64,000 nt of DNA from Kitasatospora aureofaciens (GTDB lineage Bacteria > Actinomycetota > Actinomycetes > Streptomycetales > Streptomycetaceae), in NCBI RefSeq assembly GCF_001188955.3, contig NZ_JPRF03000065.1:248001-312000 (forward strand), written 5' to 3'. Position numbers and translations under genes: made by a program. The notes beneath the pieces are model-generated. The model searched no databases, had not been told where the DNA came from, and saw only the letters and a list, made by a program, of their open reading frames with translations. Below are positions 8,085 through 17,693 of the stretch, in pieces (position 1 is the stretch's first letter; each line of letters starts with the position of its first letter).

Positions 8085-8783
8085 ATGGAAGCCGGCAGCA
8101 GGTGGACGACCTGGTGGCAGAGGCGTGACCGACAGCGGGCCCGGCCCGACGGCGCGGACCCGGCCGCCAGACTGGACCAGCTGCTCGGCGCCGTGCGCGC
8201 CGGATTCCCCCTCGCACCCGCCGCCCATCCGGCCGGCTACCGGTGCTCCTGCGACCGGGTGGCCTGCCCCGCCCCCGCCCAGCACCCGGTCTCCTTCGCC
8301 TGGCAGACCCAGGCCACCACCGACCCCGAACAGCTCTCCCGCTGGCTCTCCCGCGACCCCCAGGCCAACTTCGTCACCGCCACCGGGCGGGTGCACGACG
8401 TGCTGGACGTCCCGGCCGAGGCCGGGCGGCTGGCACTGGAGCGGCTGACCGCGCAGGGCGTCGAGGGGCCGGTCGCCGCCGTCGGCGAGGACCGCTACCT
8501 GTTCTTCACCGCCACCCGCGGCACCCCGCAGGACGAGGACGAGTGGTGGGACAGCGCGCTCGACTCGACCCCGGACACCATGTCCGAGCACCCCGGCCTG
8601 CGTTGGCACTGCCGGGGCTCGTACACCCTGCTCCCGCCGGCCGCGCTGCCGGACGGCTCCCAGGTGCGGTGGCTGCGCGGGCCCGACCTGCCGCTGCCGG
8701 ACCCGCTGCGGGTGCTGGACGTGCTCACCGACGCCTGTACCGAGGTGGGCGCCGTCGCCGAGGAGCAGTGGCTGATCGGCTGA
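8085..8783 (+). CDS. Bifunctional primase/polymerase (prim-pol, AEP) domain protein
   Basis: A 232-residue protein matching the small stand-alone prim-pol proteins of actinobacteria. Seen features are a cysteine pair in a CSCDRVACPAPAQHPVSF block, TTDPEQLSRWLSRDPQANFV, and a core ending LRWHCRGSYTLLPPAALPDG. The ATG at 8085 follows GGAAGGGG by about 5 bases; the upstream part of the frame lacks protein character. These proteins are annotated as DNA primase/polymerase by domain only. Polymerase activity in this short form is unproven. Confidence 0.8.
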   Translation: MEAGSRWTTWWQRRDRQRARPDGADPAARLDQLLGAVRAGFPLAPAAHPAGYRCSCDRVACPAPAQHPVSFAWQTQATTDPEQLSRWLSRDPQANFVTATGRVHDVLDVPAEAGRLALERLTAQGVEGPVAAVGEDRYLFFTATRGTPQDEDEWWDSALDSTPDTMSEHPGLRWHCRGSYTLLPPAALPDGSQVRWLRGPDLPLPDPLRVLDVLTDACTEVGAVAEEQWLIG

Positions 8784-8871
8784 CTGCGACTCGCCCGGTG
8801 CCGACGGTCGTCGCTCCCTCGCTCCTGCCTTTCGGCACCGGCGCCCCTTCGGCTCGGGGCGGCCGCAGAGG

Positions 8872-9717
8872 TCACGGCAGGGTGAGGATCTCCGCGCCGT
8901 CCGCCGTGACCACCAGGGTGTGCTCGAACTGGGCGGTGCGCTTGCGGTCCTTGGTGACGACCGTCCAGCCGTCCGGCCAGATCTCGTAGTCGTAGGTGCC
9001 CAGGGTGAGCATCGGCTCGATGGTGAAGGTCATGCCGGGCTTGATCACCTCGGTGGCCCGCTCGCTGTCGTAGTGCGGGACGATCAGGCCGGAGTGGAAC
9101 GACGTGTTGATGCCGTGTCCGGTGAAGTCCCGCACGACGCCGTAGTCGAAGCGCTTGGCGTAGGACTCGATGACCCGTCCGATGACGTTGATCTGACGGC
9201 CCGGCTTGACCGCCTTGATCGCCCGGTTGAGGGACTCCCGGGTGCGCTCGACCAGCAGCCGGGACTCCTCGTCCACGTCGCCGACCAGGTAGGTGGCGTT
9301 GAGGTCGCCGTGCACGCCGTGGATGTACGCGGTCGCGTCGATGTTGACGATGTCGCCGTCCTGAAGCACCGTCGAGTCCGGGATGCCGTGGCAGATCACC
9401 TCGTTGATGGAGGTGCAGACGGACTTGGGGAAGCCGCGGTAGCCCAGGTCGGAGGGGTAGGCGCCGTGGTCGCACATGTACGCGTGGGCGACGGCGTCCA
9501 GCGCGTCCGTGGTGACGCCGGGGGCGATCAGCTTCGCCGCCTCCTCCATCGCCCGGGCGGCGATCCGGCCCGCGATCCGCATCTTCTCGATCGTCTCGGC
9601 GGTCTGCACCTCGGGCCCGGTGTACGGCGTCGGCGCGGGCTTGCCGACGTACTCGGGGCGCGCGATGTGCGCCGGGACCTTGCGGGTGGGGGACTGGATG
9701 CCGGGTACGAGAGCCAT
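8872..9717 (-). CDS. map: Methionine aminopeptidase, type I
   Basis: A 281-residue enzyme that removes the N-terminal methionine from new proteins. The five metal ligands of the pita-bread fold are visible in DIVNIDATAYIHGVHGDLN (two aspartates), GHGIN (histidine), TFTIEPML and FEHTLVV (glutamates). The ATG at 9717 gives the usual N-terminus MALVPGIQSPTRKVP. The frame continues upstream, but that part reads as shadow of the divergent gene. The N-terminal extension of about 30 residues is typical of actinobacterial MetAPs. Confidence 0.95.
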   Translation of the reverse strand: MALVPGIQSPTRKVPAHIARPEYVGKPAPTPYTGPEVQTAETIEKMRIAGRIAARAMEEAAKLIAPGVTTDALDAVAHAYMCDHGAYPSDLGYRGFPKSVCTSINEVICHGIPDSTVLQDGDIVNIDATAYIHGVHGDLNATYLVGDVDEESRLLVERTRESLNRAIKAVKPGRQINVIGRVIESYAKRFDYGVVRDFTGHGINTSFHSGLIVPHYDSERATEVIKPGMTFTIEPMLTLGTYDYEIWPDGWTVVTKDRKRTAQFEHTLVVTADGAEILTLP

Positions 9718-9822
9718 GGCGGCGAGTCTAGCCGCCGGTTCCCGTCGTCCCCGGGTGGTGTGCGGATCGGCCCTGCCCGGGGAATGATCGGTACCGACCC
9801 CAACTCTGGACTGGAGAGCGCC

Positions 9823-10053
9823 ATGCCCCTCGGATTCCACCGCAAGCCGACCGGCCGGCCCGGTGAGTGGTTCTACTGCATCAAGCACGGCAAGGTCGAG
9901 GAGGGCCCGGAGTGCCCCGCCAAGGACCGCCTCGGCCCCTACGCCACCCCCGACGAGGCCGCCCACGCCCTCGAGACCGCGGACGAACGCAACCGCGAGT
10001 GGCAGAACGACCCCCGCTGGACCGACCAGCCGAAGGACGAGGGGGACGAGTAG
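9823..10053 (+). CDS. Conserved small SPOR-like protein
   Basis: A 76-residue protein beginning MPLGFHRKPTGRPGEWFYC. It contains a repeated-looking core (CIKHGKVEEGPECPAKDRLGPY) and a short helix (PDEAAHALETADERNREW). It resembles small actinobacterial proteins with no assigned role, and the alternating pattern is reminiscent of half a SPOR domain. GGAGAG at 9812-9817 precedes the ATG by five bases. It is divergent from map and probably shares its promoter region. Confidence 0.7.
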   Translation: MPLGFHRKPTGRPGEWFYCIKHGKVEEGPECPAKDRLGPYATPDEAAHALETADERNREWQNDPRWTDQPKDEGDE

Positions 10054-10096
10054 CGCCATGACCGTGCGCCGCAGTGAGTGAGACCGCTCGGTCCGG

Positions 10097-11425
10097 TCAC
10101 GCCGCGGCGGGTGCCTCCTGTTGGGCGCGTTCGTGGGCGGCGCGGACGGCTGCGGTGTGGGGGTCGGTGCGGTCGTCGTGGGCGAGGAGTCTGGGGAGGG
10201 CGGCGGCGACGGTGAGGACGGCGGCGACGCAGGCCAGCCCGCCGGTCCAGACGGCGGCGCGGACTCCGATCAGGCCGGCCATGGTGCCGGCCCGGACCTG
10301 GCCGAGCTGGGGGCCGACGGAGTAGCTGAGCAGCTCGACCCCGGCCATCCGGCCGCGGACCTCGTCCGGGATGGACTGGTTCCACATGGTGGAGCGGGCG
10401 ATCCCGCTGACCTGGTCCGCGCCGCCGGCCAGGGCGAGGCCGAGCAGCACCACCCAGACGTTCCCGGCCAGCCCGGCCAGCGTCATGGCCGCGCCCCAGC
10501 CGACCGCGGCCACCACCAGCAGCCGGCCGTGCCGGTGGACCCGGGACGTCCAGCCGCTGGTCGCGCCGACCAGCAGGCCGCCGACCGCGGAGGCCGCGTA
10601 CATCGGGCCGAGCGCCCAGTTCGCGCCCAACTCCGAGGCCAGGAACGGGAAGACGGCCACCGGGAAGGCGAACAGCATGGCGCAGGTGTCGATCGCGTAG
10701 GTGCCGAGCAGGTCCTTGCGGCTCCACGCGTACCGTACGCCGGTGAGCACCGCCCGTACGGACGGGCGCTCGGCGCCGGTGGGCGGCGGCACGGCCCTGA
10801 TCCGGGCCAGCAGCAGCAGCGAGACGACGAAGGTCAGCACGTCCAGCGCGTACGCGGTCTGCACCCCGGAGAAGGCCACCACGACACCGGCCAGCGCCGG
10901 CCCGGCCACCGAAGCGACGTTGTGGTAGAGGGACTTGAGGGCGAAGGCGGCCGTCAGGTGCTGGTGCGCGACGATCCGCGGCAGCAGTGAGTCCAGGGCC
11001 GGGCGCTGGAGGCCGTCGCAGGCCGCGACCAGCGCGGCCACCAGGTAGAGCGGCCAGAGCACCGGGCGCGGCAGCAGGGCGTTGAGCAGCAGCAGCCCGG
11101 CGAGCAGGCCGAGCGCGGCCTCGGAGCGCAGCACCAGCTTGCGGCGGTCCAGGGCGTCGGCGAGGGCGCCGCCCCAGAGGCCGAAGACGATCAGGGGAAC
11201 GAGTTCGACGGCGCCGATCAGGCCGACCGCGAAGGAGGAGTCGGTGAGCTCCTTGATCTGCATCGGCAGGGCGACGTACGTCAGGAAGCTGCCGAAGCTG
11301 GTGACGCAGCCGCTGGTCCACAGGTAGCGGAAGTCGCGGGAGGCGCGCCAGGGGGCAAGGTCGGGCGCCAGCGAGCGCAGCAGCGCGCGTGGTCGACCGG
11401 TATGCGCTGGTTCGTCGTCGTTCAC
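10097..11425 (-). CDS. MFS transporter, MFS_3 (EntS-like) type
   Basis: A 442-residue protein with 10-12 membrane helices. It begins with a cytoplasmic segment and DFRYLWTSGCVTSFGSFLTY, followed by GLWGGALADALDRRKLVL, the loop motif of the siderophore- or drug-exporting MFS_3 branch. GTG 11425 is chosen because the sequence upstream of it loses protein character. The substrate is unknown. It is convergent with the small gene ending at 10053. Confidence 0.85.
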   Translation of the reverse strand: MNDDEPAHTGRPRALLRSLAPDLAPWRASRDFRYLWTSGCVTSFGSFLTYVALPMQIKELTDSSFAVGLIGAVELVPLIVFGLWGGALADALDRRKLVLRSEAALGLLAGLLLLNALLPRPVLWPLYLVAALVAACDGLQRPALDSLLPRIVAHQHLTAAFALKSLYHNVASVAGPALAGVVVAFSGVQTAYALDVLTFVVSLLLLARIRAVPPPTGAERPSVRAVLTGVRYAWSRKDLLGTYAIDTCAMLFAFPVAVFPFLASELGANWALGPMYAASAVGGLLVGATSGWTSRVHRHGRLLVVAAVGWGAAMTLAGLAGNVWVVLLGLALAGGADQVSGIARSTMWNQSIPDEVRGRMAGVELLSYSVGPQLGQVRAGTMAGLIGVRAAVWTGGLACVAAVLTVAAALPRLLAHDDRTDPHTAAVRAAHERAQQEAPAAA

Positions 11426-11471
11426 GGAGCACCATCCTGGGACGGCTGCTCGACTCCCCGCAAAGGGTTTT

Positions 11472-12131
11472 TCACCAGCGGCTGAGCGAGGGCGCCGAGG
11501 CGAGCCGGCCGGCGAGCTCGGCCAGCCGGCCCAGGGCGGAGCGGCGGCCGACCGGCTGCCCTGCGGCGGCGCTGACCAGGTGCTGGGCGAGGTCGAAGGG
11601 CTCCTCGGCGGCGGTGCCGACGGTGAGGCGCTCGTGCGCGAGGCCGGCGAGATCCGCGAGGCCGGCGAGATCGGCGGGGTCGGTGGGGCCGGCGAGGTCA
11701 CCGTCGGTCGAGGGGGCGACGGGGCCGGCGCCGTCCAGGGCGAGCACGGTCGCGCCGTGCCGGCGGGCGTCCTGCACCCGCTCCAGCAGCGGGGCACCCA
11801 CCGCCGCCGGGGCCACCACCAGCACGGTGGCGCCGCGCCCGGCCTCGGTGAGCCGTCGCAGGTCGTGCGCCAGATGGGTCGGGGCGGTGGCGGGCGGGCG
11901 GTGCCGCAGCAGGGTGGGGGCCAGCCGGGGGACGGCCGACCAGGCGGCCTCGTCCTCCAGGTGGGCGGCCAGGTGCCAGGGCTCGTACGCCTCGGTGCCG
12001 ACCAGCAGCAGCTCGCCCGCCCCGCGCCGTTCCACCGAGCGCCGCAGCGAACCGGCGAAGCCGCCGACCGCCTCCAGCCAGCCGGTGCCCGCGAGGCGCT
12101 CCCGGAGTGCCGAAACTCTCACAGCGTCCAT
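11472..12131 (-). CDS. Conserved hypothetical protein with SIS-like layout
   Basis: A protein of about 219 residues from ATG 12131. It has alternating hydrophobic strands and helices (GELLLVGTEAYEPWHLAAHL, GATVLVVAPAAVGAPLLERV, GATVLALDGAGPV) and an acidic ADLAGLADLAGLA stretch. The strand-helix pattern suggests a nucleotide- or sugar-phosphate-binding Rossmann-like fold, but no catalytic motif is recognised. An in-frame extension to 12203 would overlap the divergent npdG gene, so the shorter start is preferred, although no strong ribosome binding site precedes it. Confidence 0.55.
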   Translation of the reverse strand: MDAVRVSALRERLAGTGWLEAVGGFAGSLRRSVERRGAGELLLVGTEAYEPWHLAAHLEDEAAWSAVPRLAPTLLRHRPPATAPTHLAHDLRRLTEAGRGATVLVVAPAAVGAPLLERVQDARRHGATVLALDGAGPVAPSTDGDLAGPTDPADLAGLADLAGLAHERLTVGTAAEEPFDLAQHLVSAAAGQPVGRRSALGRLAELAGRLASAPSLSRW

Positions 12132-12178
12132 GCGGGCCAGGATGTCGCGCACGGCCTTCGGTTTGGGAAGATCGGCCC

Positions 12179-12871
12179 ATGACTTCCCTCGATTCAGCGA
12201 CAAACCCGGCCCATGAGCTGCCGGACGTCTCGCAGTTGGTGGTCGGCGTCCTCGGCGGCACCGGCGACCAGGGGCGCGGACTGGCCCTGCGGCTGGCCAA
12301 GGCCGGCCAGCAGGTGATCATCGGCTCCCGCGACGGCGCCCGGGCCGAGGCCTCGGCCGCCGAGCTGGGCGTCGGCGTGCGCGGTGCCGACAACGCCACC
12401 GTCGCCCGGGAGAGCGACGTGGTGATCGTCGCGGTGCCGTGGGAGGGCCACGCCGCCACCCTGACCGCGCTGCGCGAGGAACTGGCCGGAAAGATCGTCG
12501 TCGACTGCGTCAACCCGCTCGGCTTCGACAAGCAGGGCGCGTACGCGCTGAAGCCGGAGGAGGGCAGCGCCGCCCAGCAGGCCGCCGCCCTGCTGCCGGA
12601 CTCCCGGGTCACCGCCGCCTTCCACCACCTCTCGGCGGTGCTGCTCCAGGACGAGTCGGTGGAGCGGATCGACACCGACGTCATGGTGCTGGGCGACGAC
12701 CGGGCCGCCACCGACGTGGTGCGGGCGCTGGCCGGCCTGATCCCCGGCATGCGCGGCATCTACTCCGGCCGGCTCCGCAACGCCCACCAGGTGGAGGCCC
12801 TGGTGGCCAACCTGATCTCGGTCAACCGCCGCTACAAGGCCCACGCGGGCCTGCGGATCACCGACGTGTGA
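12179..12871 (+). CDS. npdG: NADPH-dependent F420 reductase
   Basis: A 230-residue enzyme that transfers hydride between NADPH and coenzyme F420. The N-terminal Rossmann motif VGVLGGTGDQGRGLALRL and the NADP-contacting GSRDGARAEA are typical of NpdG/Fno, as is the late SGRLRNAHQVEALVANLI. ATG 12179 gives a short N-terminal tail before the fold. F420H2 is the reductant for F420-dependent reductases, and ctcM of the chlortetracycline cluster in this window is one; npdG itself is a common actinobacterial gene. Confidence 0.92.
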   Translation: MTSLDSATNPAHELPDVSQLVVGVLGGTGDQGRGLALRLAKAGQQVIIGSRDGARAEASAAELGVGVRGADNATVARESDVVIVAVPWEGHAATLTALREELAGKIVVDCVNPLGFDKQGAYALKPEEGSAAQQAAALLPDSRVTAAFHHLSAVLLQDESVERIDTDVMVLGDDRAATDVVRALAGLIPGMRGIYSGRLRNAHQVEALVANLISVNRRYKAHAGLRITDV

Positions 12872-12885
12872 CCCGGGAGCGCCGC

Positions 12886-12926
12886 GCCGACCTCACCCCT
12901 GGAACCCCTCCGGAGGTGAGGTCGGC
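12886..12926 (+). terminator. Hairpin after npdG
   Basis: A perfect 12-bp stem, GCCGACCTCACC (12886-12897) with GGTGAGGTCGGC (12915-12926), and a 17-base loop, 15 bases after the npdG stop. It probably ends npdG transcription; there is no T-run. Confidence 0.6.
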
Positions 12927-12984
12927 GACAATGGGGGGCGGCCGTCACCCGGCCGTCCGTACCCGGTCCTAGGAGCCCCGCGCC

Positions 12985-13167
12985 ATGCCTCGCACGTCCC
13001 TCTTCGCCCTGCTCGTCGTCGTCCTCGCGCTGGCGGCCGCCGTGGTCTCGGTGGTCCAGGGCTTCTGGCTCGGGCTGATCTGGCTGCCGCTGGCCGGGGT
13101 GGCCAGCAACGTGCTGTGGATGAACCGGCGCCGGGCGAAGCTGGCGGAGGCGGCCGAGCAGGCCTAA
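12985..13167 (+). CDS. Small two-helix membrane protein
   Basis: A 60-residue protein of two hydrophobic helices (LFALLVVVLALAAAVVSVV and GLIWLPLAGVASNVLWM) and a basic tail (NRRRAKLAEAAEQA). AGGAG lies about 10 bases before the ATG. It is not recognised. It converges on the site-2 protease gene, whose stop lies 8 bases away. Confidence 0.65.
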   Translation: MPRTSLFALLVVVLALAAAVVSVVQGFWLGLIWLPLAGVASNVLWMNRRRAKLAEAAEQA

Positions 13168-13174
13168 TTCCTGC

Positions 13175-13990
13175 CTAGTTCTTCCAGAAGCTGAACAGGT
13201 ACCGGCCGACCGTCGCGTAGTCGGTGTCCACGCCGAACAGGCCCATCAGGTCGTGGACGATCCCGAAGAAGAACGAGTTCACCTCGGGCTGCCACAGCAG
13301 CGCGAACACCGCGAGCATGCCGTACGGCGCGAACGGCTCGACCGAGCGCCGGGTCTTGGCGGAGAGCCAGGGCTCGATGATCCCGTAGCCGTCCAGGCCG
13401 GGCACCGGCAGCAGGTTCAGCAGGGCCGCGCTGAGCTGGAGCAGGCCGAGGAAGCCGAGGGCGCAGGCGAACGGCGAGTAGGGCAGCTCGTAGCCGTACC
13501 AGGTGGCGTGCAGGTCAGAGCCGTCCAGCCAGCCGGCGCCGACCGGGACCAGCAGCGCCGCCGCGAACACCAGGTTCACCAGGGGCCCGGCCGCCGAGAT
13601 CAGGCTGTGCTTGAGCCGGCCCTGGATCCGGTGGCGCTCGATCCACACCGAGCCCCCGGGCAGGCCGATGCCGCTCAGGATCATGAAGGCGATCGGCAGC
13701 ACGAGGCTGAGCAGCACGTTGGTGTACTTCAGCGGGTTGAGCGTGAGGTACCCCTTGGCGCCGACGGTGATGTCACCGCCGTGCAGCGCGGTGCGCGCAT
13801 GGGCGTACTCGTGCAGGCAGAGGGAGACCATCCAGCCCGACACCACGAACAGGAACACCCCGAACCGGGCGTTGCCGTAGCCCGAGTACACCGCCCAGGC
13901 GGAGGTGCCGAGGGTGGCGAGGAGCACCCAGAACACCGGGCTGATCCGGCGGTCCTCGCTGCGGGAGCGCGGCGTGGCGGCGAAGGTCAT
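13175..13990 (-). CDS. Site-2 protease family protein (M50)
   Basis: A 271-residue intramembrane metalloprotease with about six helices. The zinc-binding motif HEYAHA follows the second helix, and the second metal-ligand motif LNLLPVPGLDGYG lies in a late helix. This soluble-domain-free type is widespread in actinobacteria and its substrates are unknown. It is divergent from the large AfsR-type regulator, with about 220 bases between them. Confidence 0.88.
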   Translation of the reverse strand: MTFAATPRSRSEDRRISPVFWVLLATLGTSAWAVYSGYGNARFGVFLFVVSGWMVSLCLHEYAHARTALHGGDITVGAKGYLTLNPLKYTNVLLSLVLPIAFMILSGIGLPGGSVWIERHRIQGRLKHSLISAAGPLVNLVFAAALLVPVGAGWLDGSDLHATWYGYELPYSPFACALGFLGLLQLSAALLNLLPVPGLDGYGIIEPWLSAKTRRSVEPFAPYGMLAVFALLWQPEVNSFFFGIVHDLMGLFGVDTDYATVGRYLFSFWKN

Positions 13991-14208
13991 CTGTGGGTGC
14001 TCCGGGTGCAGAGGGAGGTGGCGGGTACGGGCTGGGGTCGATCATGCCGGGCGGGCCGGTGACCGGACAAGCCGCTCAGGGTGAACGTCCGAGGGGCGCC
14101 GCCCGGTTCCGTCGGGCGCGCGGGCGGGGTGCCCGCCGGAACAGCGGGCGCAGTGGCCGCCGGAACAATTGTGCGCCCGGACTCCGGGCGATCGACCAGA
14201 ATGGACCG

Positions 14209-17200
14209 GTGCACTACGGCATCCTCGGCACCACCACGGCCCACCACGACGACGGCACGCCGGTCCCGCTCGGCGGTGCCCGGCTGCGGGCGCTGCTCAC
14301 CGCGCTCGCCCTGCGGCAGGGCCGGCCCGTCCCGGCCGACCTGCTGGTGGACGAGGTGTGGGAGGCCGAGCCGCCGCAGGACTCCTCCGCCGCGCTGCAG
14401 ACCCTGGTCGGCCGGTTGCGCCGCACCATCGGCCGGGAGCGTATCGGCTCCGGACCGGCCGGGTACTGGCTGACCGGCCCGGCCACCGACCTCGCCGACT
14501 TCCAGCGGCTGAGCACCGAGGGCCGCCGTGCCCTCGACACCGGCGACCACGCGCTGGCCGCCGAACGGCTGCGCGCCGCGCTGGCGCTGTGGCGCGGTCC
14601 CGCCCTGGCGGACCTGCCCGACCGGGCGGGCCCGGCCGCCCGGCTGGAGGCCCAGCGGGACGAGGTGCGCCGCCACCGGATCACCGCCGATCTCGGACTC
14701 GGCCGGGCCGCCGAACTGGTAGCCGAACTCGCCGAGTTGTGCGAACGACAGCCGCTGGACGAGCCCTTGCAGCTGCTGATGCTGCGGGCCCTGCACGAGA
14801 GCGGCCGCACCGCCGAGGCGCTGCGCCACTACGAGCGCACCAGGCGCGCCCTGGCGGACGAGCTCGGCACCGACCCCGGCCGCCAACTCCAGTTGTTCCA
14901 CGCCGAGTTGCTCAAGTCCACGGAACCGGGACCGGGACCGGGACCGGAACCGGAACCCGGGCCGCAGCCGCAGCGCAAGCCCGAGCCACCGGCGCTCCCG
15001 GCCGCCCCCGCGCCCCAGCTCCCGCGCGCCGCGGGCAACCTGCGCGGCCGGCTGACCAGCTTCGTCGGCCGGGAGGGCGACCTCGCCGCCCTGCGCCGCC
15101 TCCTGACGGCGGATCGCCGACTGGTCACCCTGACCGGCCCGGGCGGCTCCGGCAAGACCCGGCTGTCGGTCGAGGCCGGCCGCGCCGAGCAGTCCGCCGG
15201 GCACTGGCCGGACGGCGTCTGGGTGGCCGAACTCGCCCCACTGGAGAGCCCGGAGGCCGTCCCCGCCGCGGTGGTCTCCGCCCTGGGCCTGCGCGAGATC
15301 GTGCTGCACAGCAGCAGCGTGGTCGCCGAGGTGATCGAGAAGCGCGCCGAGGATCCGGTGCGCCGACTGGTCGAGTACTGCGGCCACCGCCGGATGCTGC
15401 TCGTCCTGGACAACTGCGAGCACCTGATCCAGGCCGCCGCCGACCTCGTCGACACCCTGCTCGCCGAGTGCCCCGGACTGACCGTGCTCGCCACCAGCCG
15501 CGAACCGCTCGGCGTGCCCGGCGAGACGGTGTTGCCGGTCGAGCCGCTGCCCGACCCGGTGGCCCTGCGGCTGTTCACCGAGCGCGCCGCCGCCGCCCGT
15601 CCCGGCTTCGACCCGCGGAGCGACCCGCAGGCCTGTACCGAGATCTGCCGCCGCCTGGACGGCCTGCCGCTGGCCATCGAACTGGCCGCCGCCCGGCTGC
15701 GGGTGATGACGGCCCGCCAGATCGCCGACCGCCTGGACGGCCGGTTCGCGCTGCTCACCGCCGGCAGCCGCACCCTGCTGCCGCGCCAGCAGACCCTGCG
15801 CGCGGTGGTCGACTGGAGCTGGGACCTGCTGGGCAAGCGGGAGCGGGCGGTGCTGCGCCGGCTCTCGGTGTTCGCGGGCGGCTGGCAGCTGGAGGACGCC
15901 GAGGCGGTCTGCGCCGACGGCACCGAGGTGGTCGGCCGGGAGGTCGCCGACCTGCTGCTCTCCCTGGTCGACAAGTCCCTGCTGGTGGCCGACCTGGCCG
16001 ACGACGGCGGCCAGCCGCGCTACCGGATGCTGGAGACCATCCACGAGTACGCCACCGAGCGCCTCGCCGAGTCCGCCGCCGAGCGCGACGCCACCGGGGC
16101 CCGCCACCTGGCGCACTTCCGCGCGTTGGTCGCCACCGCCGACCTGAACATCCACGGCCCGCAGCAACTGCACTGGCTGGCCGTGCTGGAGCGGGAGCAG
16201 GACAACATCCGGGCCGCGCTGCGCCGCGCGATCGACCTCGCCGACGAGGAACAGGCGCTGGTCCTCGGCCTCGGGATGGGCTGGTACTGGTCGCTGCGCG
16301 GCTACAGCATGGAGGCCCGCGGCTGGTACAGCGCGATCGCCGGGCTCGGCCCGGACCCGTTCCGCCCGGACGCCCCGCCGCCGGTGCCGCTGGAGCGCAA
16401 CGTGCTGGCGTACGGCGTGCCGATGCCCGAGGGGGTGGTCGAGGAGGCCCGCCGGCTGCTCGCGGTATTCGGGCTGATCGGGCTGTTCGAGGGGAACCTG
16501 GACGTGCTCGGCAACCCTGAGGCGGTCGAGACCGCCGGGCGGCTGCTGGACGTCTACACCGGGGACCTGCCGCAGTCCTACCGGTTCCCGGCGCTGATGC
16601 GGGTGTTCAGCGCCTTCCTGGCCGGCCGCCTGGAGCTGATGAAGGACCTGATGGACGATGCCGTCCGCGGCTGCGAGCGGTACGGCGACGCGAACGACCT
16701 GGCGTTCGCCCTGCAGGTCCGGGCCAGGATGCTGAACGACTGGCCGGAGGGCGAGGAGCAGAGCCTGCGGGACGGCCGGCGCTCCCTGGAGCTGTTCGAG
16801 CAAGCCGGCGACCTCTGGGGGGCGTCCCAGGCGCTGTCGGCCTGGGGCGAGTCGCTGGCCAACCGGGGCGACACCGAGGGCGCCGCCGCCGCGTACGAGC
16901 GGGCGATCGGACTGGCCGAGGAACTGGGCGCGCCGCACGAGGTGCCGATGCTGAAGGTGAACCTGGGCAGCGTCCTGCTGGAGCGGGACATGGAACGCGG
17001 TGAGCGGATCGTCCGGGAGGCGCTGGCGGGCATCGACTCCCCGGCGCTGAACCAGTCCACCACCGGCGCCGTGCTGATCGGCTACCTGACGCTCGCCGGC
17101 CTCCAGGCCCACCGTGGCGAGTACCAGGAGGCCCTGGCCGCGCTGGACGAGCTCGACCTGATCACCGATGGCGGGTTCGTACCGGGCATCGTGAGCGGGC

Positions 17201-17604
17201 TGCTGCTCAGCACCCGCGGCTGGGTGACGGCCCGGTCCGGTGAGCCCGAGCTGGGCCTCGCCCAGATGCGGGAGGGCCGACGCCGGCTGCTGGAGATGAC
17301 GGCCGCGAGCGGTTTCGCCGAGCAGATGACGGTCATGGTGGTGCCCGCCGCGGTCGGGGTGCTGCGCGCCTTCGCGGAGCGGTACGGCGACCTGGAGCGC
17401 GCCCGGCAGGCGGTGGTGCTGCTCGGGGCGCACAAGGGGCTGAACGGCCCGAAGGGCGGCTACCTGGAACGGGTGGAGCGCGAGCGGTCGGCCGCCGCGC
17501 TGCGGGAGCTGCTGGGGGAGGAGGCCTTCGAGGCGGCCCACGCGGTGGGCGCGGAGATGACCCAGGAGCAGACCCAGGCGGCGCTGTCGGAGTTGCTCGA
17601 CTGA
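14209..17604 (+). CDS. AfsR/SARP-type regulator with NB-ARC ATPase and C-terminal helical repeats
   Basis: An 1131-residue regulator. Residues 1-90 form an OmpR-like winged helix, followed by a bacterial transcriptional activator domain to about 245. A proline/glutamate/glycine linker (repeated GPGPEPEP) leads to an NB-ARC-type ATPase with Walker A GPGGSGKTRL near residue 310 and Walker B RMLLVLDNCEHL near 395. The last 500 residues are TPR-like. Such proteins activate secondary-metabolite or stress genes in response to nucleotide state. The first recognisable codon is GTG 14209 (MHYGILGTT); no strong ribosome binding site is seen. Its targets are unknown; it lies 11 kb from the ctc cluster and should not be assumed to control it. 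Confidence 0.88.
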   Translation: MHYGILGTTTAHHDDGTPVPLGGARLRALLTALALRQGRPVPADLLVDEVWEAEPPQDSSAALQTLVGRLRRTIGRERIGSGPAGYWLTGPATDLADFQRLSTEGRRALDTGDHALAAERLRAALALWRGPALADLPDRAGPAARLEAQRDEVRRHRITADLGLGRAAELVAELAELCERQPLDEPLQLLMLRALHESGRTAEALRHYERTRRALADELGTDPGRQLQLFHAELLKSTEPGPGPGPEPEPGPQPQRKPEPPALPAAPAPQLPRAAGNLRGRLTSFVGREGDLAALRRLLTADRRLVTLTGPGGSGKTRLSVEAGRAEQSAGHWPDGVWVAELAPLESPEAVPAAVVSALGLREIVLHSSSVVAEVIEKRAEDPVRRLVEYCGHRRMLLVLDNCEHLIQAAADLVDTLLAECPGLTVLATSREPLGVPGETVLPVEPLPDPVALRLFTERAAAARPGFDPRSDPQACTEICRRLDGLPLAIELAAARLRVMTARQIADRLDGRFALLTAGSRTLLPRQQTLRAVVDWSWDLLGKRERAVLRRLSVFAGGWQLEDAEAVCADGTEVVGREVADLLLSLVDKSLLVADLADDGGQPRYRMLETIHEYATERLAESAAERDATGARHLAHFRALVATADLNIHGPQQLHWLAVLEREQDNIRAALRRAIDLADEEQALVLGLGMGWYWSLRGYSMEARGWYSAIAGLGPDPFRPDAPPPVPLERNVLAYGVPMPEGVVEEARRLLAVFGLIGLFEGNLDVLGNPEAVETAGRLLDVYTGDLPQSYRFPALMRVFSAFLAGRLELMKDLMDDAVRGCERYGDANDLAFALQVRARMLNDWPEGEEQSLRDGRRSLELFEQAGDLWGASQALSAWGESLANRGDTEGAAAAYERAIGLAEELGAPHEVPMLKVNLGSVLLERDMERGERIVREALAGIDSPALNQSTTGAVLIGYLTLAGLQAHRGEYQEALAALDELDLITDGGFVPGIVSGLLLSTRGWVTARSGEPELGLAQMREGRRRLLEMTAASGFAEQMTVMVVPAAVGVLRAFAERYGDLERARQAVVLLGAHKGLNGPKGGYLERVERERSAAALRELLGEEAFEAAHAVGAEMTQEQTQAALSELLD

Positions 17605-17612
17605 CTACCGGG

Positions 17613-17693
17613 TACGGCTGCGCCCGCCGGTACGCCCGCGCCCGCGAGCAGGGCTGTTCCCGCCGGTACGGCCGCGCCCGCGCTACGGCTGCG
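17613..17693. repeat. Short direct repeats in a convergent intergenic gap
   Basis: CCCGCCGGTAC occurs at 17623-17633 and 17659-17669 (36 bp apart), and TACGGCTGCG flanks the block on both sides. The repeats lie between the regulator and the leftward ABC permease. No function is evident. Confidence 0.5.

Noticed and set aside
13987..17541. 1184-codon frame on the minus strand
   Set aside because: It is antisense to the AfsR-type regulator and rich in Q, G, A and R with no domain; a GC-bias shadow.
14209..17604. AfsR-type regulator as the controller of the ctc cluster
   Set aside because: It is 11 kb away among core genes, and the cluster has its own SARP; nothing in the sequence links the two.
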